NCBI RefSeq assembly: GCF_947172395.1
Contig: NC_069095.1
Location: forward strand, 5,642,001 to 5,706,000
DNA: 64,000 nt
Origin: Bicyclus anynana
Taxonomy: Eukaryota > Arthropoda > Insecta > Lepidoptera > Nymphalidae
Direction of reading: 5' to 3'
Both the position numbers and the translations under genes were made by a program. This document shows positions 34,301-49,300 of the stretch, one piece after another (the stretch's first letter is position 1; each line of letters begins with the position of its first letter). Under the pieces are notes generated by a model. The model did no database searches. It saw nothing but the letters and a program-made list of their open reading frames with translations, and had not been told where the DNA came from.

Positions 34301-37300
34301 GGTTTATTTGATATCTTATAGTCTTTGTCAATATTAGAGTTTGGTGAATTGAACTCTTTAGCTTTGAAATAATAAACAATAGCTCCAAGTTACAAGAGTG
34401 TAATGACATGAGGTACCACGAGGTCATGGCGAATGGTGCACCGGAAACGTCCTCTGACCCGGTAGTTACTAACGGATCATCATACGGCAAGGGAGACAGA
34501 TACACAGCCGCACCTAATGAGTGAGTTACATATCTATTTTTACTTTGTCTGTATTTAGATATATCAGTGTTAAGTCAAGATTTTCCGAATGTAAAGGGTC
34601 TCATCGTCTTTTGATAAGTGTTGGATAGCTTATTCAAATTTTGTCCATGTCATTTGACATTAAGTACGAAAATGGTGAATCTATTTTATACATTTCGGCA
34701 CTTATTAGAATTTGGTGTAAAAGACCCTTAGAATGTCAGAGGTGTCAGCCAAAAACAATATACATATTTGAAATAAAATATTTTCGCATTATTAAATTCA
34801 AATTCGTGTATTTCAAGTGGGTTTACTTTACTCTTGGTTCGCAAAGAAGATTTTCCTGAGAAACCTGCAAGAAACTCCGTAGTTGCTCTTTAAAAATAAT
34901 CGCCATTCAAACTGTTACCTACTTTACTTATAATATTACTTATTACATCTTGTGTGATTCTCGTTAATACAAGTTGCATTCCACATCCTATTATTTCTGA
35001 GAAATGTTAATTATTATTTTTATAATCACAAACGAGTTACATGGAACTGGAATACCAAATGACAGTGTAATTAGGCCGGCTACTGGCGATCAAGTCAGTA
35101 GGGCTGATCCGACTTCACGTCGGAACAGCTTCTTACTTTATACCAAGCTCAGGTTCGTTCGTGCATTGAGTATTGTTCCCATTTAAGGGATGGATCAGCC
35201 AAATACCAGCTCGCTGCTTTGGATTCAGTAGATCACCGAGCTAGGAGGCTAAACGGTTACGATACCTATCTAACACAAAATTGCAAACGTTGAAGCATCG
35301 CCGAAATGTTGCCTGTCTGTCGATTCTCTGCAAGATTTATTTCGGAGAGTGAGTACAGAATTTTTTCGATCTAGTTGTTCCTCCTTCATCGCAGTATTCT
35401 GCATCCATACGTAGTTGATTTCCCATGGAGGTGTTTGGCTCTTCATTCCTGATTCATACTGCTAGCTCATTGAATGCCCTGTCAGCTTTCGTTTTCCTTT
35501 CCCTACTATCTACAATATGGGTATTTTCAAGTCAAGAGTTAACAGTCACCTTCTTCAGTCAGGCTTGTTTGCAGCAAAGCGCTGGCCTATAATTATAAAT
35601 AAAGTCAGATAGTTTTGTTTATACATACCTATTATTATCTATCTCACAACAATTTCTTCCGGCTACTGATTCAGTTGAGTGTAAACAATACGAGTGACCC
35701 ACGGTGTTGTATTACAGATAGCCACATAGATGAAATGTCAACATAATGACTGGTAGCAAATATAATGTAATTGCCGGGAGCAAAATCATACTAATAAGTG
35801 TTCAGTTTCATATACTAATAATAAAAGTGCGGAAGTAAGTTTTTCTGTTTGTTACCTTTATACGGCTTAGCCGATGAATCGATTTGGATGAAATTTAGTG
35901 TAAACGTAAATTGGAGCTTGCAGCAGAACATAGGTTAATATTTATCCCGGATAAATCCATGGTTCGCGCGGTTTTGTAAAAACGAACGGAGTGGCTAATG
36001 TCATATAAATAGGATGTGGGGAGCCGCAACCTCATTCGCAATATTTCACCCAACATTTGACACTTAAAATTATTTCTAGATGACTGGAAGTGGAATGGAA
36101 AGCGTTCGCTGGAATTATGTACCCTCGTAGTGACATTGATCTTGTAATAAGCATGTATATGTCTCAGGGAAATTATAAAAACAGCGATTTGATGAAATCT
36201 ATGTTTCTACGCCGGTTGATTCTTCATAGGCGTAGTAAATGCAGAATGAAAACTATACCACTTAGGAGTACTCATTACCTTCTAAGTATTGTTTTCTGTC
36301 TTTTCTTCTTATGTAATGGTTTTTATTGTTTAGCCTTCTTTTATTTGTTTTCTCTTGTTATTGTGTAAGTATTGAGTGTAACAAATATGTGTTTAAAAGG
36401 GGTTAGGATTTGTATATTTTTAAATTGATACAGGTCTGGTTTCCGCCGATGCTAGGTATCGCCTAGTTTATAATTTAGCGTTCCGGTATGATGCCGCGTA
36501 GAAATCGTCAGTCGGTCAGACTTATAGGTTGAATAATCTTGTACCTACACTAAGCCCGTTTCCATCTTAGACTGCATCGTCTTCGTCACATAACACCACC
36601 AGGTATGGTCGCAATCAAAAGCTAATTTATCATCAATATGCCACTATCTGTCTGTGAGTTCATTATAAATGGGTTTCTCAAGTTTTTTACTCAATACTAA
36701 AATCAGGCTAATCTCTGGGGTTTTCATGGAACTTTTACTGGAAGTTATAGGAGGATACTGAGAAACATAAAGGCATTATACTAGGCTGGTATTATATTAT
36801 TATCATTAGGCTACTTTCAAATAAGATTTGTGAAAAAGCGTGCGAAGACGCAGACGTCAGCTAGTTGGCTATTAAAGAAAAATCCTTGTTTTCATCAATT
36901 TCCTGCAACATAGGAGTATGTATATAATTATTCTAAAGCCAGATGCACGAAGTCAATGTTTACAACACGGATGTGCGTCTTCGATGTCATATTCTCTAGG
37001 TAGGGTTATTAATCGGATGCTACACCCACTGGCGCCGATGTTTAAATCCGTAGTATCACCTGGCCTGACGCGCAATACCAATGACATCTGCATTATAATA
37101 TGTTCCGAAACGAAAATAAAAATTCGTGTCAAGACCAATACACTTAATAATTTTATTATTCAGTGCATTTATTTAGGTAAACTGCATGCTATATTTTGAT
37201 TTCGTAAATTGCTTGAGACCTGCGTTCTTTTATGTTGTTCAATCCAAATATTTTTAGTATGTGTATCTACATCTAGATTATGTGTATACCTATTATGCCG

Positions 37301-40300
37301 TAGGTATAATATATGCCGTGTATAGTATAAGTATATTAAGACAAATACATATTTAAATATGTATTGTCTTTTATTACAAGTGGAGAAAAGTAGCCATTTG
37401 CATTTCATTGCTGATAGGGAGTTTTTAAGCTATCATGAGAAGATTTCAGCTCTCAGATTCTTTAATCTGTGGGTTTTTTTGAGTAGTAAAACTCTTAGGA
37501 CAAAATCGAGCATGGGAAGTATTAGGTCACGGTCGTGCTTATAATTGTAGTATTGTTTTGGTACGAGTAGGTACACACTAATACATTTTTTGGCCGTGGA
37601 TTACATATTATTGTTCATTTGCATTATTCGCTCGTAATATATTTTTTCATTTTTTTTTTGTATTTAATAACTTCACGAGACTTTTACATGTTTTCGACTG
37701 TGTTTTCATCCCTCTGGGAAAACCACAGCATTGATCTTACAAGTCTTTCTTTCAGTTACAGTTCTTTCTTTTGTATGTTTTGTTAATTTTTAAAATATCA
37801 ATTAGTTTTAAGATATTACATAAAACCAAACCAAATTTTTATTGAGTGACACCTTGCTCTTTGTTTTCCGTGATTGATAAATAAAGTTAGCGTAAATATA
37901 GCATTAAGTAGGCACTAGACGAATAAGATCTGCTGGCCTGTTCACTAACTTTGAGTAACTTTATTGGATAGGTATACTCGTACACGAAAATTTCTATTTG
38001 TTAGTGATTCTGATGTCACTTGATTTCGTCATATTATTGCTAACAGATCAAAATTAATAATCAACATGTTCGACATTGTGATTTCCGTTAATAATAGATT
38101 TTGCGGAATACGAAAAATGCGGTTGTTGTTGATTTGATGCTGATTAGTGATTATTAATAGAACTAAGTTAGTGAATAGACCAGCTTGTGGGCAATTTTCT
38201 TGTTTGTTATCGTCACATTCCAATGTATTCTGCTTATTAAGAGCTAAATTAGTTTTGGGTTAATTACAAAGCGAAACGCCGTTTCTATTGATGGTAAAGT
38301 ACGCAATGTACGCTGCTAACTGCTATGCATTGAGGTCGAGCCAGAGTTTATTTACATAAATTTTCTGTTACGGTTGCGTCTACATAACTCGTTTGAATAT
38401 ATTACTAGACAAACGTCATTATTTATTAGTGTACAGCTTGTTCGATTACCTACTTATAGTAATTTTCTCGACTTTATATTGTCACCTTACATATTTGTCA
38501 CACCTACTCTGTTATACGAAAGTGCTTCGTGCGTCATTCATATTCATGACACTAATTGTAGGAAAATTTCGTAAAACAGTGTTATAACAGTATTAGACAT
38601 TAACGATTTATGGTAGGCGTCCACTTTTCCACAATATACGTATAGACGCATCGCATCAAACGGATTTTTAATTTTACGGTAGATTCGTGGGATCAGTGGA
38701 CGCACCTGTAATATGACTTTATATACAATTAATATATATATTTAGGGTTGCCAGCTCGCTAAGTCTGATAGCCGGACAGACTAGTCAGTTTGGCCGGACA
38801 CTCTCATACTGACACATTATTGAGGAATTTGTGTCCCTGTAGGTATAGTACTATAAATTATAAATATTGTTATACTATTATTATAAATATTGTCAAATTC
38901 TAATTGAATATAAACAAAATCTAACCAGTTTTAGTACCTAATTTATTATTAATCATTCAAATAAAGTCATTAGTATAAGTTTTGGCCGGATACGCAATCA
39001 AATACCCTAACTATGGTCCGGCTTTATCGGGACGCCTGGTAAAGCTACTTATAATAATGATGAGTCCGATATATACGATGCAGATATTATGTAGACGCCT
39101 ACCATTAGTAATTTTTCTAGTTTGCCCTTCGTATCGGTATTTCGCTATGTATACTAATATGTGTCACTGGAGATTCCTTTTGTTGTTTTCATGAATGATC
39201 TCAACTACTTACATACCTGGTATTTCAACATTGTAGTTCTTTGTTTACACGCTCGTGACTTGCGGTTTCGGTTTGATACTCGTATCGTATCAAACGTTCA
39301 TGTGTAGAACAACATATTATTAAAGAAAAGAAAAAAATATATATATTTTACACACACACACACACACACATGTTATGCTACGCTAGTGGTGAATCCACCA
39401 GCGCAGCGCTGGTCTTCCGTGGGGCCATGCGGTGACGCAGGCGGAAAAAACTAGAATAAGTGTTACTTAACAATAATTCTTTTCACATTTCTCGGAGCCT
39501 ATTCAATACATATAAACAAACAATAAAATATTTCCTGTTTATAATATTAGTAGGTACAGATTATTTTAATTACGGCGCTATTGCCTAATAATTGCGCGTA
39601 ATTACTCATATTTAACTGATAGCTTGAAGCGCAGTTTTATTCGACCCCCCACTAGACCGAAGACATTAAGCGTGTTGATGTCTTCGATCAGGGAGCCGCT
39701 GAATGTTGGCGGAAACCTATGCCCAGCAGTGGACAGTCCATCGGTTGTTAATGATGATTTGATGATGTTGAACTGATAGCCAATAAGTTGCATATTAGTT
39801 CAGTGGTTATTCTGTTCGTCTGCTATTTAAAATTTCTGGGCCCCTAGGGCGAAAAATCTCGAGCCTTTTTTCGTTTTATGAAATCTAAATCAGCTCGGAG
39901 TTGGAAGCTTAGTAGCACTGGTTCACTAACGTGTAACGTTGATTATTCTTTATGTCATTGTATTGACTTTAGTACAGACTAGCTGACGTCGCGCGGTTTC
40001 ACCCGCGTGGTTCCCATCCCCGTAAGAATACGGGAATAATATATAGCATATAGCCTTCCGCGATAAATGGGCTATCTAACACTGAGAGAATTTTTCAAAT
40101 CGGACCAGTAGTTCCTGAGATTAGCGCGTTCAAACAAACAAACAAACAAACAAACTCTTCAGCTCTATAATATTAGTATAGATGAGACAGACACCGTTAA
40201 TGAGCTTATAATTTCAAAAAAGTTGATGTTTTGTTATTCGCCCGCTATCCTGCATTGGAGCATCGTGGTGGGTCTAAGATCCCCACTCATATCATCATAT

Positions 40301-43300
40301 CAGTAACATGCCACTGCAAAACATTTTTTTTTATTCTTTACAAGTTAGCCCTTAATTACAATCTCACCTGATGGTAAGTGATGATGCAATCTAAGATAGA
40401 AACGGGCTAACTTGTTAGGAGGTGGATGAAAATCCACACCCCTATCGGTTTCTACACGACATCGTACCGGAACGCTAAATCGCTTGGCGGTACGTCTTTG
40501 TCGGTAGTAACTAGCCACGGCCGAAGCCTCCCACCAGCCAGACCTAGACCAATTAAGAAAACCTCAATCGACCCAGCCGGGGATCGAACCCAGGACCTCC
40601 GTCTTGTAAATCCACCGCGCATACCACTGCGCCACGGAGGCCGTCAAAAATGTCTGCTGATGATGATGATGATTAATGATTTACAATTTCGTGTAAATAA
40701 TTGTTGTTATATCGCATGTACGTTCCAATTAAAATTGATAATTATCAAGTCACCAATTCCAGGAACTTCAATGACCATGATATGACTTATAGAGGTGTTA
40801 TGTGGATTACTAGACAATATACGAGTATCTACTGGTCACTAGGGTTTTCATTGTCTAACTGATTTCCAAACTGCGCACGACATTGCGTGTTACCTACTTT
40901 TTCGAAAACCAGAAAACATTCTATTTCAATTAGCATCTAACATTGAAATTAAATAAACATTACATAAGAAATTACTTTGATAAACATTATATATTACTAT
41001 TACTATTACTCTTCAACATACCTCGCTCTATCACCTGTATGCAGATGATCTCCAAATATATGCTCAGTCCAAACTGGCTGATTTACCCAATGCAATAGAT
41101 GCCATAAATAAAGATTTAGATTGTATAGTGCAATGGAGTAAGGCTTATGGCCTTAAAGTCAATCCGTCTAAAACCCAAGTTATTATTATAGGCAGTCACA
41201 GTTTGGTTGCACGTATTGACTGGGATAATATTCCATACGTAATCTTTGATGGAACGCGTGTGCCATTTAGTGACACGGTTAAAAATCTCGGAGTTACTTT
41301 TGACAAGTATTTCACTTGGGCCCCTCAGGTAAGCAGAGTAAGTGGGAAGGTGTTTGCATCCGTGGGGTCACTTCGTAGGTTACGAAACTTCCTTCCTTTA
41401 TCTACTAAAATTGCGCTTGCACAATCTCTCCTGTTACCAATTCTCGATTACGCGGACACTTGTTATCTAAATTTGAGTGAAGAATTACTGGATAAACTTG
41501 AGCGCATTCAGAATGTTTGTATAAGATTCATATTTGGACTTCGCAAATATGACCATGTTTCCGAATTTCGCGAAAAACTCAAGTGGCCCTCGATCCGCCT
41601 TCGCAGGAATACTCACATTCTGTCTTTTTTGTATAATGTCCTGTTTAATCCTACGACTCCGATTTATTTAAAAGAGCGTTTTAGCTTTCTAAGTGATACT
41701 CACTGTCGCTCCCTTCGCTCTGAAGACAACCTAATCTTAAAAATTCCTTCCCATAATACTTCCTTCTATTCTAAATCCTTTTCTGTTAAAGCTGCTCGGC
41801 TCTGGAATTCATTGCCCTTAGACATTCGGCGTGCCCAATCTCTAACCTCTTTCAAACGGCTGGTAAACATGCACTTTTTTCCTCCCTGATCTTTTAATTT
41901 AACTTATTAATCCAAATTACGCTTGTATGTGTATTATGTTTATTTATTATTATTTTTGAATTATTTTGTTTATTTATTTTTCTTTTGTCTTCCCTTAGAT
42001 GCCGTCTTGTTTTTATGTTTTGCAGGTTTTCATGTATGTATGTATGTATGTATGTGTGTATGTATGTATGTATGTATGTATGTATGTATGTATATATGTA
42101 TTTCTTTGTATATATGTATGATGTAGTTAAGTATAGTCTATGTATTATTATTATGTATTATTGCTTAATATTTATGTATTTAAATTACTTAACTTTTCTT
42201 ATTTTTTGTGTGCGTATACCCGAATCGGTGCTTACGTTTTTTTTTTTTCTCTTCCACAGTGGTTGTCTGGAAGAGATCGCTCTTTAGCGATAAGACCGCC
42301 ATTTGTACATTAGTTTCTAAGTGTTATTATAAGTTATTGTTTATTTTTGTTTTTAATGTACAATAAAGTATATTTCTTCTTCTTCTTCTTCTTCTATATT
42401 AACACATTGCAGATCGAGATATAGACGGGAAATCTATTCGTATTTTTTGCACGTAATTTACATGATAAATGTTATGTATTGTAACCATTGTAAGCAATAG
42501 CATTGTTATGAAAGTGATAAGCTAAATGAGTTGGCTGATCTCATCTGATGGGTAGTGTTCATCGTTACAATGTATTTAAAAGCGGGCTAACCTAGATGAG
42601 TGTCAAATCCATTTATTCAAGTAAGTAAGTATCATTAACAACTTAATAATCATATTCGGCTCACGGGTTGGGCTAATAGTCCACCACGCTAGTCCAATGC
42701 GGATTGACAGACTTCACACAGACTTCAGACGTAGAGAATTAAGAAAATTCTCTGGTATGCAAGCTTCCTGAAGATGTTTTCCTTCAACGTTTGAGACACG
42801 TGATATTTAATGCACATAACTAAAAAATTTGAATTGTAAAATCATACTCTAATTCAGAATTTTAAATGTATATGCATTGTTTGATAATGATTGTTAACTA
42901 GCTGTATGATCTACTCGTATCTAATAAATAAAGTGGACTATAAATGATTTCTAATTAATCAAGACGGGGTTGCCAAATTTACTCCAAATAAATCAAAATA
43001 TGATTTGTCAATAATATATGTACTTATGAAGATACTAGTAACATCTGCTTGCAAAGTTACAACTGTCACAAAGTCCATCAAAAAAGGCAAGACATTAGTC
43101 CGAACCCCCCTTCTGTTTTTACACGACAACATACCGGAACGCTAAATCGTCTTTGGCGGCAGGGTGGTTACTAGCCACGGCCGAAGCCTTCCACCAACCA
43201 GACCTGAACCAATTAAGAAAAGCTGCCGGGGATAGAACCCAGGACATCCGTCTTGTAAATCCACTGCGCTTACCACTGCGCCACGGAGGCCGTCAAAATC

Positions 43301-46300
43301 TCTAATTTAGATATAATGTTTATCCATTCTATGTTTAATAACGATTGTTAACTAACTGTATGATCTAAAACGTTTCTAATAAATAAACGTGGACTATAAA
43401 TAAATTCTAATTAATCAAGACCGGGTTGCAAGATTTGTCATTCGCATGTGTACATAAAAAGAAAGATAGCATTGGCTTGCAAAGTTGCAACTGTCAAAAA
43501 ATCCATCAAAAAAGGCAGGTCATTAGTCCGAAAAAAATATTCAGTTGCCAGGTAGAAATATAGGCAGACAACTAGCGCAGTGTATAGGTGGTATTGTAAA
43601 AATAGCTGACAGGGAATGAATGTTGGGAGAACAACAGACATTAGACATAGGTGCAATGGAATCTAGACCATATTGTAGTGTGCGAAGCTTTACTGAACAG
43701 AACATGAAGATAATTAAACTCGTTACAATATCATTACAAACGTTAAATATTGCGCAAGTATTCGTAATTTTAAAAAGAAATTACCGCTTGACCGATAATA
43801 CTATAATCGTTAGATACCCAAGGTAAGCCGATTGAACGATTGTCTATTGATAATTATCTGTAGAGATTAATGCTGAATGAACATATTATAATTTGATAAT
43901 TTAGCATTCCATAATCACGCCTACATGTTTACTTATCAAAACTATTGATAAGGTAGGTCTTGGTTAGATGACAATTTTGTATTATAATTTTGAATTTTAG
44001 GTTTAAAAAAGTTAAATATGACCTTATAAGTCTAAGCTAAAATTGCGCCTTCAATATTAAAATAGAGAACAAAACTACGCTTTTCAGAAAGTTCAGTGTT
44101 GCTTGACCCTCATGGTGGACTGATGACATCAAGCGAGTCGCAGAGATTCGCTAGATGCAGGCGGTTTAGGATCGTGGTGTTTGGAAGTTCCTACAAAAGG
44201 CCCATGTCTTGTAGTGAACGTACATCGCCTGATATGATGATGAATATTAAGATAGTCCTGCTGGCCTATTCACTAATTTGGTCTTTATTAACAACTTATT
44301 AAAATAGACATCAAATCATCTATATAATTAATTAATCATCTGATAAATGTCATCTACTTTAAGCAGGGTAATTCAACTTTGACGTATGTTAGTTGACATA
44401 ATTATACTAAATTGAGATTCTATGTAACAAAATGTCATCCGGTGCTTATTGACAACCCTTCGTGAATATACAGTAGGTAGATGACATCCAACAAAACATA
44501 CCATTCAGAAAGTGTTATTTTATTTACTAAAAATCCAATGCTTATCTTTGATTTTTAATCTTTGAATTTCTAATTCAGTTTATACCAGGAAAAGTGTGTA
44601 AAATTTCACTGCCTACTTAAGGAAGTGAAAATGCATTTGCGCAATCTCTAGTACTAAGTATGTTCCGTGGGAGGGTGTACCATTATCACAGAATACATGA
44701 ATACTAATACCGCTATGTAAATGAGGTCGCATATATATTATAAAAAAGTTATTTTGTTACAGGATATTCGTGAACAGATCTCTACATTTAGAAAATGTTA
44801 AGTTTTACGGATTTGACATGGACTACACATTGGCGGGTGAGTTAAGAACTTATTTTCAATTTTCTATTTTCAAGATTTTTGTGACGAGAGGTCCTGGATT
44901 CGATTCCCAGTATGGTTTCGGCCATGGCTAGTTACCACCCTTAGCGGGAAGACGTACCGCCAAGCGATTTATACATAGGTATACATACTGGTACGATGTC
45001 GTGTACAAACCGTCAGAGATATGGGTAAACCCGCTTTCAAGTAAATCCGCTTCCATCTTAGACTGGATTGTCACTTAACATCAGGTGAGATTGTAGTCAA
45101 TAATAAAAAAAAAATGAAAATATTTGCCATATATTTTTTAATATGACCAATTTTTCCGTTCCCGTCCAATCTGTTGGACAGACAATGTTAGAAGTGGATA
45201 CCATAATTATAGTATAATACTAATACCAGTAGTAGGTATAATAGTTGTTGAGTGGTCATGTGTTTGATCCCCAAACCCATGACCACTCAACAACTATTAT
45301 ACCTATATCTGGTATAGAAGAAAGGCTAATTCATTTTGATTGGAGACGTGATATTTAATTTCCTAAAATGCACATAACTGAAAAATTGGAGGTGCATAAC
45401 TGGTTTGCCTAGTGGCAGTTTTCAATGTTTTCATACTGTGACGATCGCGTAACCGTAAACGTGAATTTCTAAGGAATTGAAACAGCGAAATCTAGTGGCA
45501 CTACTGCACAACTGTTTTAATCTATACTAATCCATACTAATATTATACAGCTGAAGAGTTTTTTTGTTTGAACGCGCTAATCTCAGAAACTACTGGTCCG
45601 ATTTATCGAGAAAGGCTGTATATTATCCCCGTGTTCTTACGGGAACGGAAACGGAAACCACGCGGGTGAAACCTCGCGACGTCAGCTAGTTCCTTGGAAA
45701 TTCGCGATACGGTCACGCGATAGTCACAGTATGAAAACATTTAAAACTGCCACTAGGCACTCTGATTCGAATTTACGCCCTCCGAATCGAATGCAGAGGT
45801 CATATCCACTGGGCTATCACGACTCTCTATTATTAAAGGATAATTATTACCTTCTATTCCCATATCCCTTATAACCAACCACAGGAATGTGATCTGCGCG
45901 GATAAAACCGCGGGGCAGAGCTGGTTATAATATACTTGTTTTTGTAAATGTCATTGAACTTGTACCATTACAATGTCATCTCAATATTTTGTATACATTT
46001 TTCGAATATAATGAATAACATACCTACTCAGTAACGAGCTACACGTGAAAATGACATGTTAACTTTTTTATCTACAATGTGGTTTGTTCTTGTTGCTAAC
46101 TGATATGATTGATTATTAATTAAAATGTTGAGTTTTACACACGGCTTTTACTACTTATCTGATAGTACTGAACTGAAAATGTTAAACATGTTAGCCCTTG
46201 ACTACAATCTCATCTGATGGTAAGTGATGATGCAATCAAAGATGGAAGGCGGAAGCGGACTAACTTAATCAGAGATGGATGAAAATCCACACGTCTTTCG

Positions 46301-49300
46301 GTTTCTACACGACATGGTGCCGGAACACTAAATCGCTTGGTGGTAGGGTGGTAACCAGACCTGGACCAATTAAATAAACCTCAATCGGCCCAACCGAAGA
46401 TCGAACCCAGGACCTCCGTCTTGTAAATCCATTGTACATACCTGCGCCACACAGGCCGACAAAAGCGTGTTTTTGATGGGTTGAAATGAAGCCTGAATGC
46501 CTATTACAATATTTTGGTTTTCGGCACCTATTTCAGTAGATATGTGGATACTCACGTAGCTTTCCCACTAATAACTCACTGTAATACTAGTAATATAGAG
46601 GCGAAAGTTTTTATAAGGGTGTATGTCTGTTTGTGTCACGTTCCAACGACTGATTTGGCTGAAATTCGGAATGGAGATAGACTATACCCTGTATTTAAAT
46701 AGATTCACATAGGCTTCTATTTGTTTCAATAAAACTCTCCGCGCAATAGTAAAGCTAACATCCATCCAAACAGTTATATAATAATATGTACCTAACAGCA
46801 AGGTAAACATCCATAATGAGCCCAATCTTTAAAAAAACGAATGGAGTAATAAACAAGTATTACTTAATCTGTGAAGCGTAGATAACATAATATTGCGTAA
46901 GGTGAAATTATGTGTTTGACCTTCTTAATATATACGTAGTCATTCTTAAGATCAAGTTTATTACAAACGAGTTGCGTTTCAACTTTTCAATATATCTTAT
47001 ATTATAGCAAATTCATACTAAATCATAAAATTAAAATAAATCTAGTAAAGTTAAAAATTCAAAGCATTAAAAAGTATTAATGGAATATAGCTGAATGACA
47101 GAGTTTCTTACTCTGTCATTCAGTGAAATAATAGAAGGTTGTGGTATAAAAGAAGTAGTAACTAACATCGAGACGAATTTAATTTGTAGAATTTTTAGGC
47201 ACGTAGAAAGGTTGAATGGTGAGGTTGAATCGAAATGTTGGTACTCGGAAGGAAGGTTAAGGTTAACGTTTTTGGACGTCGATGATTGGAAATCCAAAAT
47301 ATCATATTAATAAAGTATATTATTATGCTTAGAAGTCAAAAATTATATATATAGCATTAATGTTGAATTACACCTTTAAAGATTTTAAAGAAGAACTAAA
47401 TTAATTAATTTTATTTTTTAGAGTACAAATCGCCCCAATATGAAACATTAGGATTCAACTTAACCAAAGAAAGACTGGTGCATAAGGGCTATCCACAGGA
47501 AATATTAGAATTTGAATATGATCCATCTTTCCCAGTTAGGTAAGTGATTATGATTGAAATTATTGAAAAATCTTAGAGAAATAATTTATTTAGATAGTGA
47601 AATATATAGAATTTGAAATATTTATTTTATTAATTACTATACTTATTAAACATTTACATTTTTTATTTTATTTCAGAGGTCTTTGGTTTGACACATTATA
47701 TGGAAATTTATTGAAAGTAGACGCGTATGGCAACATTCTAGTATGTGTACATGGATTTGAATTTTTAAAACAGTATGTATTTTCAGTGTAATCGTATTTA
47801 TAAACAATATTAAATCTTTTTTAACATCTGATCCCATTTCTTTTGAACAGTGTAATATATTTTTTTAAAGAAAACCAAGTGAGTGTTATATTTTTGGTTT
47901 TGTTTATTTCAGCTCCCAAGTATACGAATTGTATCCAAACAAATTCTTAACTCTCGACGAGTCTAGAGTGTATGTATTGAATACGCTGTTCAATTTGCCG
48001 GAGACCTATCTAATCGCGTGCCTCATAGATTTCTTTACAAATTCTCCACAATATACACGGTAAGTGGCCTACTCGTATGTAGTTATCTGCTTCCCACAAA
48101 ACACTTGTTTATCGGACAATATGTTTGTTCGTGGAACACGTTACTCATTGTAAAAGAAGTTGAATGTCTGACGTTTCTGTCTAGGAATTAAATGTATTAT
48201 TTTATTGATATAGGTACTTGCTGATATAGATGAAGGACCGGTTTCGCCACCTTCTGATAGGTCTTACTTTGGAATAAGCCAGGACAAAACTAGGGAATAA
48301 ATTGTCCAAAACTTATCAAAAGTCTTATTTATTTAATAATTTGTTTTTATAGTAAGAGTATACAAAGCATTTCATTTATCGTCATCTCCTTTCCCTTATC
48401 TCTTAAGTGGGGTCGGAAAAATATGTCAATCTTTTTCAATCGTCTCTATTATTCGTCCACACATCCTCCACTCCCTTCACACACATGTCCTCTTTCACAT
48501 ACTCCAGCCATCTCTTCTTTGACCTTCCTTTCCTCTTATGTCCTTCCACTTGCACATTCAAAAATCCTTTTTCTTGATTTGACATATTTCTTTAGTGATT
48601 TTCGTGTCCGATCGCCTGCCTGATGTCAACCCTCCTTGGAAATCCTTAGTGTTGTGGGTTTTTCGATCCGCCGAACCTTTTGGTTCAATGGCTACTTGGT
48701 AGATGGCCCCTCGTCGGAATGTGGGTGGGAAGAATGTGTTATATTGTTACCCACTTGCGAAGGGAAAGATATAGTAAAAGCATTTCATTTATATAGACTT
48801 TATTTCTTTCTAGAGAAAAAACGGGTGTAAGATGTGGAGACTTAGCGATGTCCTTCAAATCTATATTCCAAGACGTAAGAAATGCTGTCGACTACGTCCA
48901 CATACACGGGGATTTGAAGAAGAAAACCACAGAGAACTTAGATTTGTACCTCAAAAAGGACGACAGATTGCCAATGTTCCTATCCAGGATACGGGAGAGC
49001 GGGGCGAAACTATTTATCTTGACAAATAGTGACTATAACTTTACAGATAAAATTATGAACTATCTCTTCGACTTTCCATATGGAGCAAAGGTAATTATAC
49101 TGATTATATAAATATGGTTCCTGTATATTTTGTCTCTAAATTGCCTGTTTTTTTATGTCAATACGAATTACAATAAATAAACACCACCCACAGGACAAAA
49201 TTCTCCTTTCTCCTAAAGGATATAGTCTGGAGACTTTCACTGGGTTCGGTTAATGATAAACATCACACAATACCTCATTTAGCGTCGAAATAGCACCTCT

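Larger units (their letters stand above)
29674..34407. other. NT5C2 intron between alternative first exons B and C
   Basis: AT-rich. Contains a possible old SINE head at 30345-30485 (gggatcgaacccagga), an RTE fragment at 30955 and a Helitron-like remnant at 32355. The stretch 32640-32960 is GC-richer, has no repeat that I recognise, and could be a promoter or 5' UTR exon for isoform C; this is an inference. Confidence 0.45.
34521..44762. other. NT5C2 intron 1, 10 kb, repeat-rich
   Basis: No supported coding exon. Repeats are listed separately. Stretches 36650-39330 and 43540-44090 are AT-rich with no feature I can name. Further short Helitron-type traces (gcagacgtcagctagttgg at 36850) are present. 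Confidence 0.5.
45343..45828 (-). mobile_element. SINE (type 2) interrupted by a MITE that is interrupted by a Helitron
   Basis: Outer pieces 45343-45405 (gtgatatttaatttcctaaa, aattggaggtgcata) and 45760-45828 (aatcgaatgcagaggtcat, ccactgggctatcac) are the two halves of one type 2 SINE. Between them lies the element at 45406-45759, itself split by the Helitron at 45521-45689. Confidence 0.85.

Noticed and set aside
42028..42120. Cysteine-rich ORFs (MYVCMYVCM pattern)
   Set aside because: Produced by the (TATG)n microsatellite in the 3' UTR of a non-LTR element.
47095..47310. ORF of 71 codons with RIFRHVERLNGE
   Set aside because: Faintly like a retrotransposon C-terminus but too short, and it starts within a palindrome; evidence insufficient.
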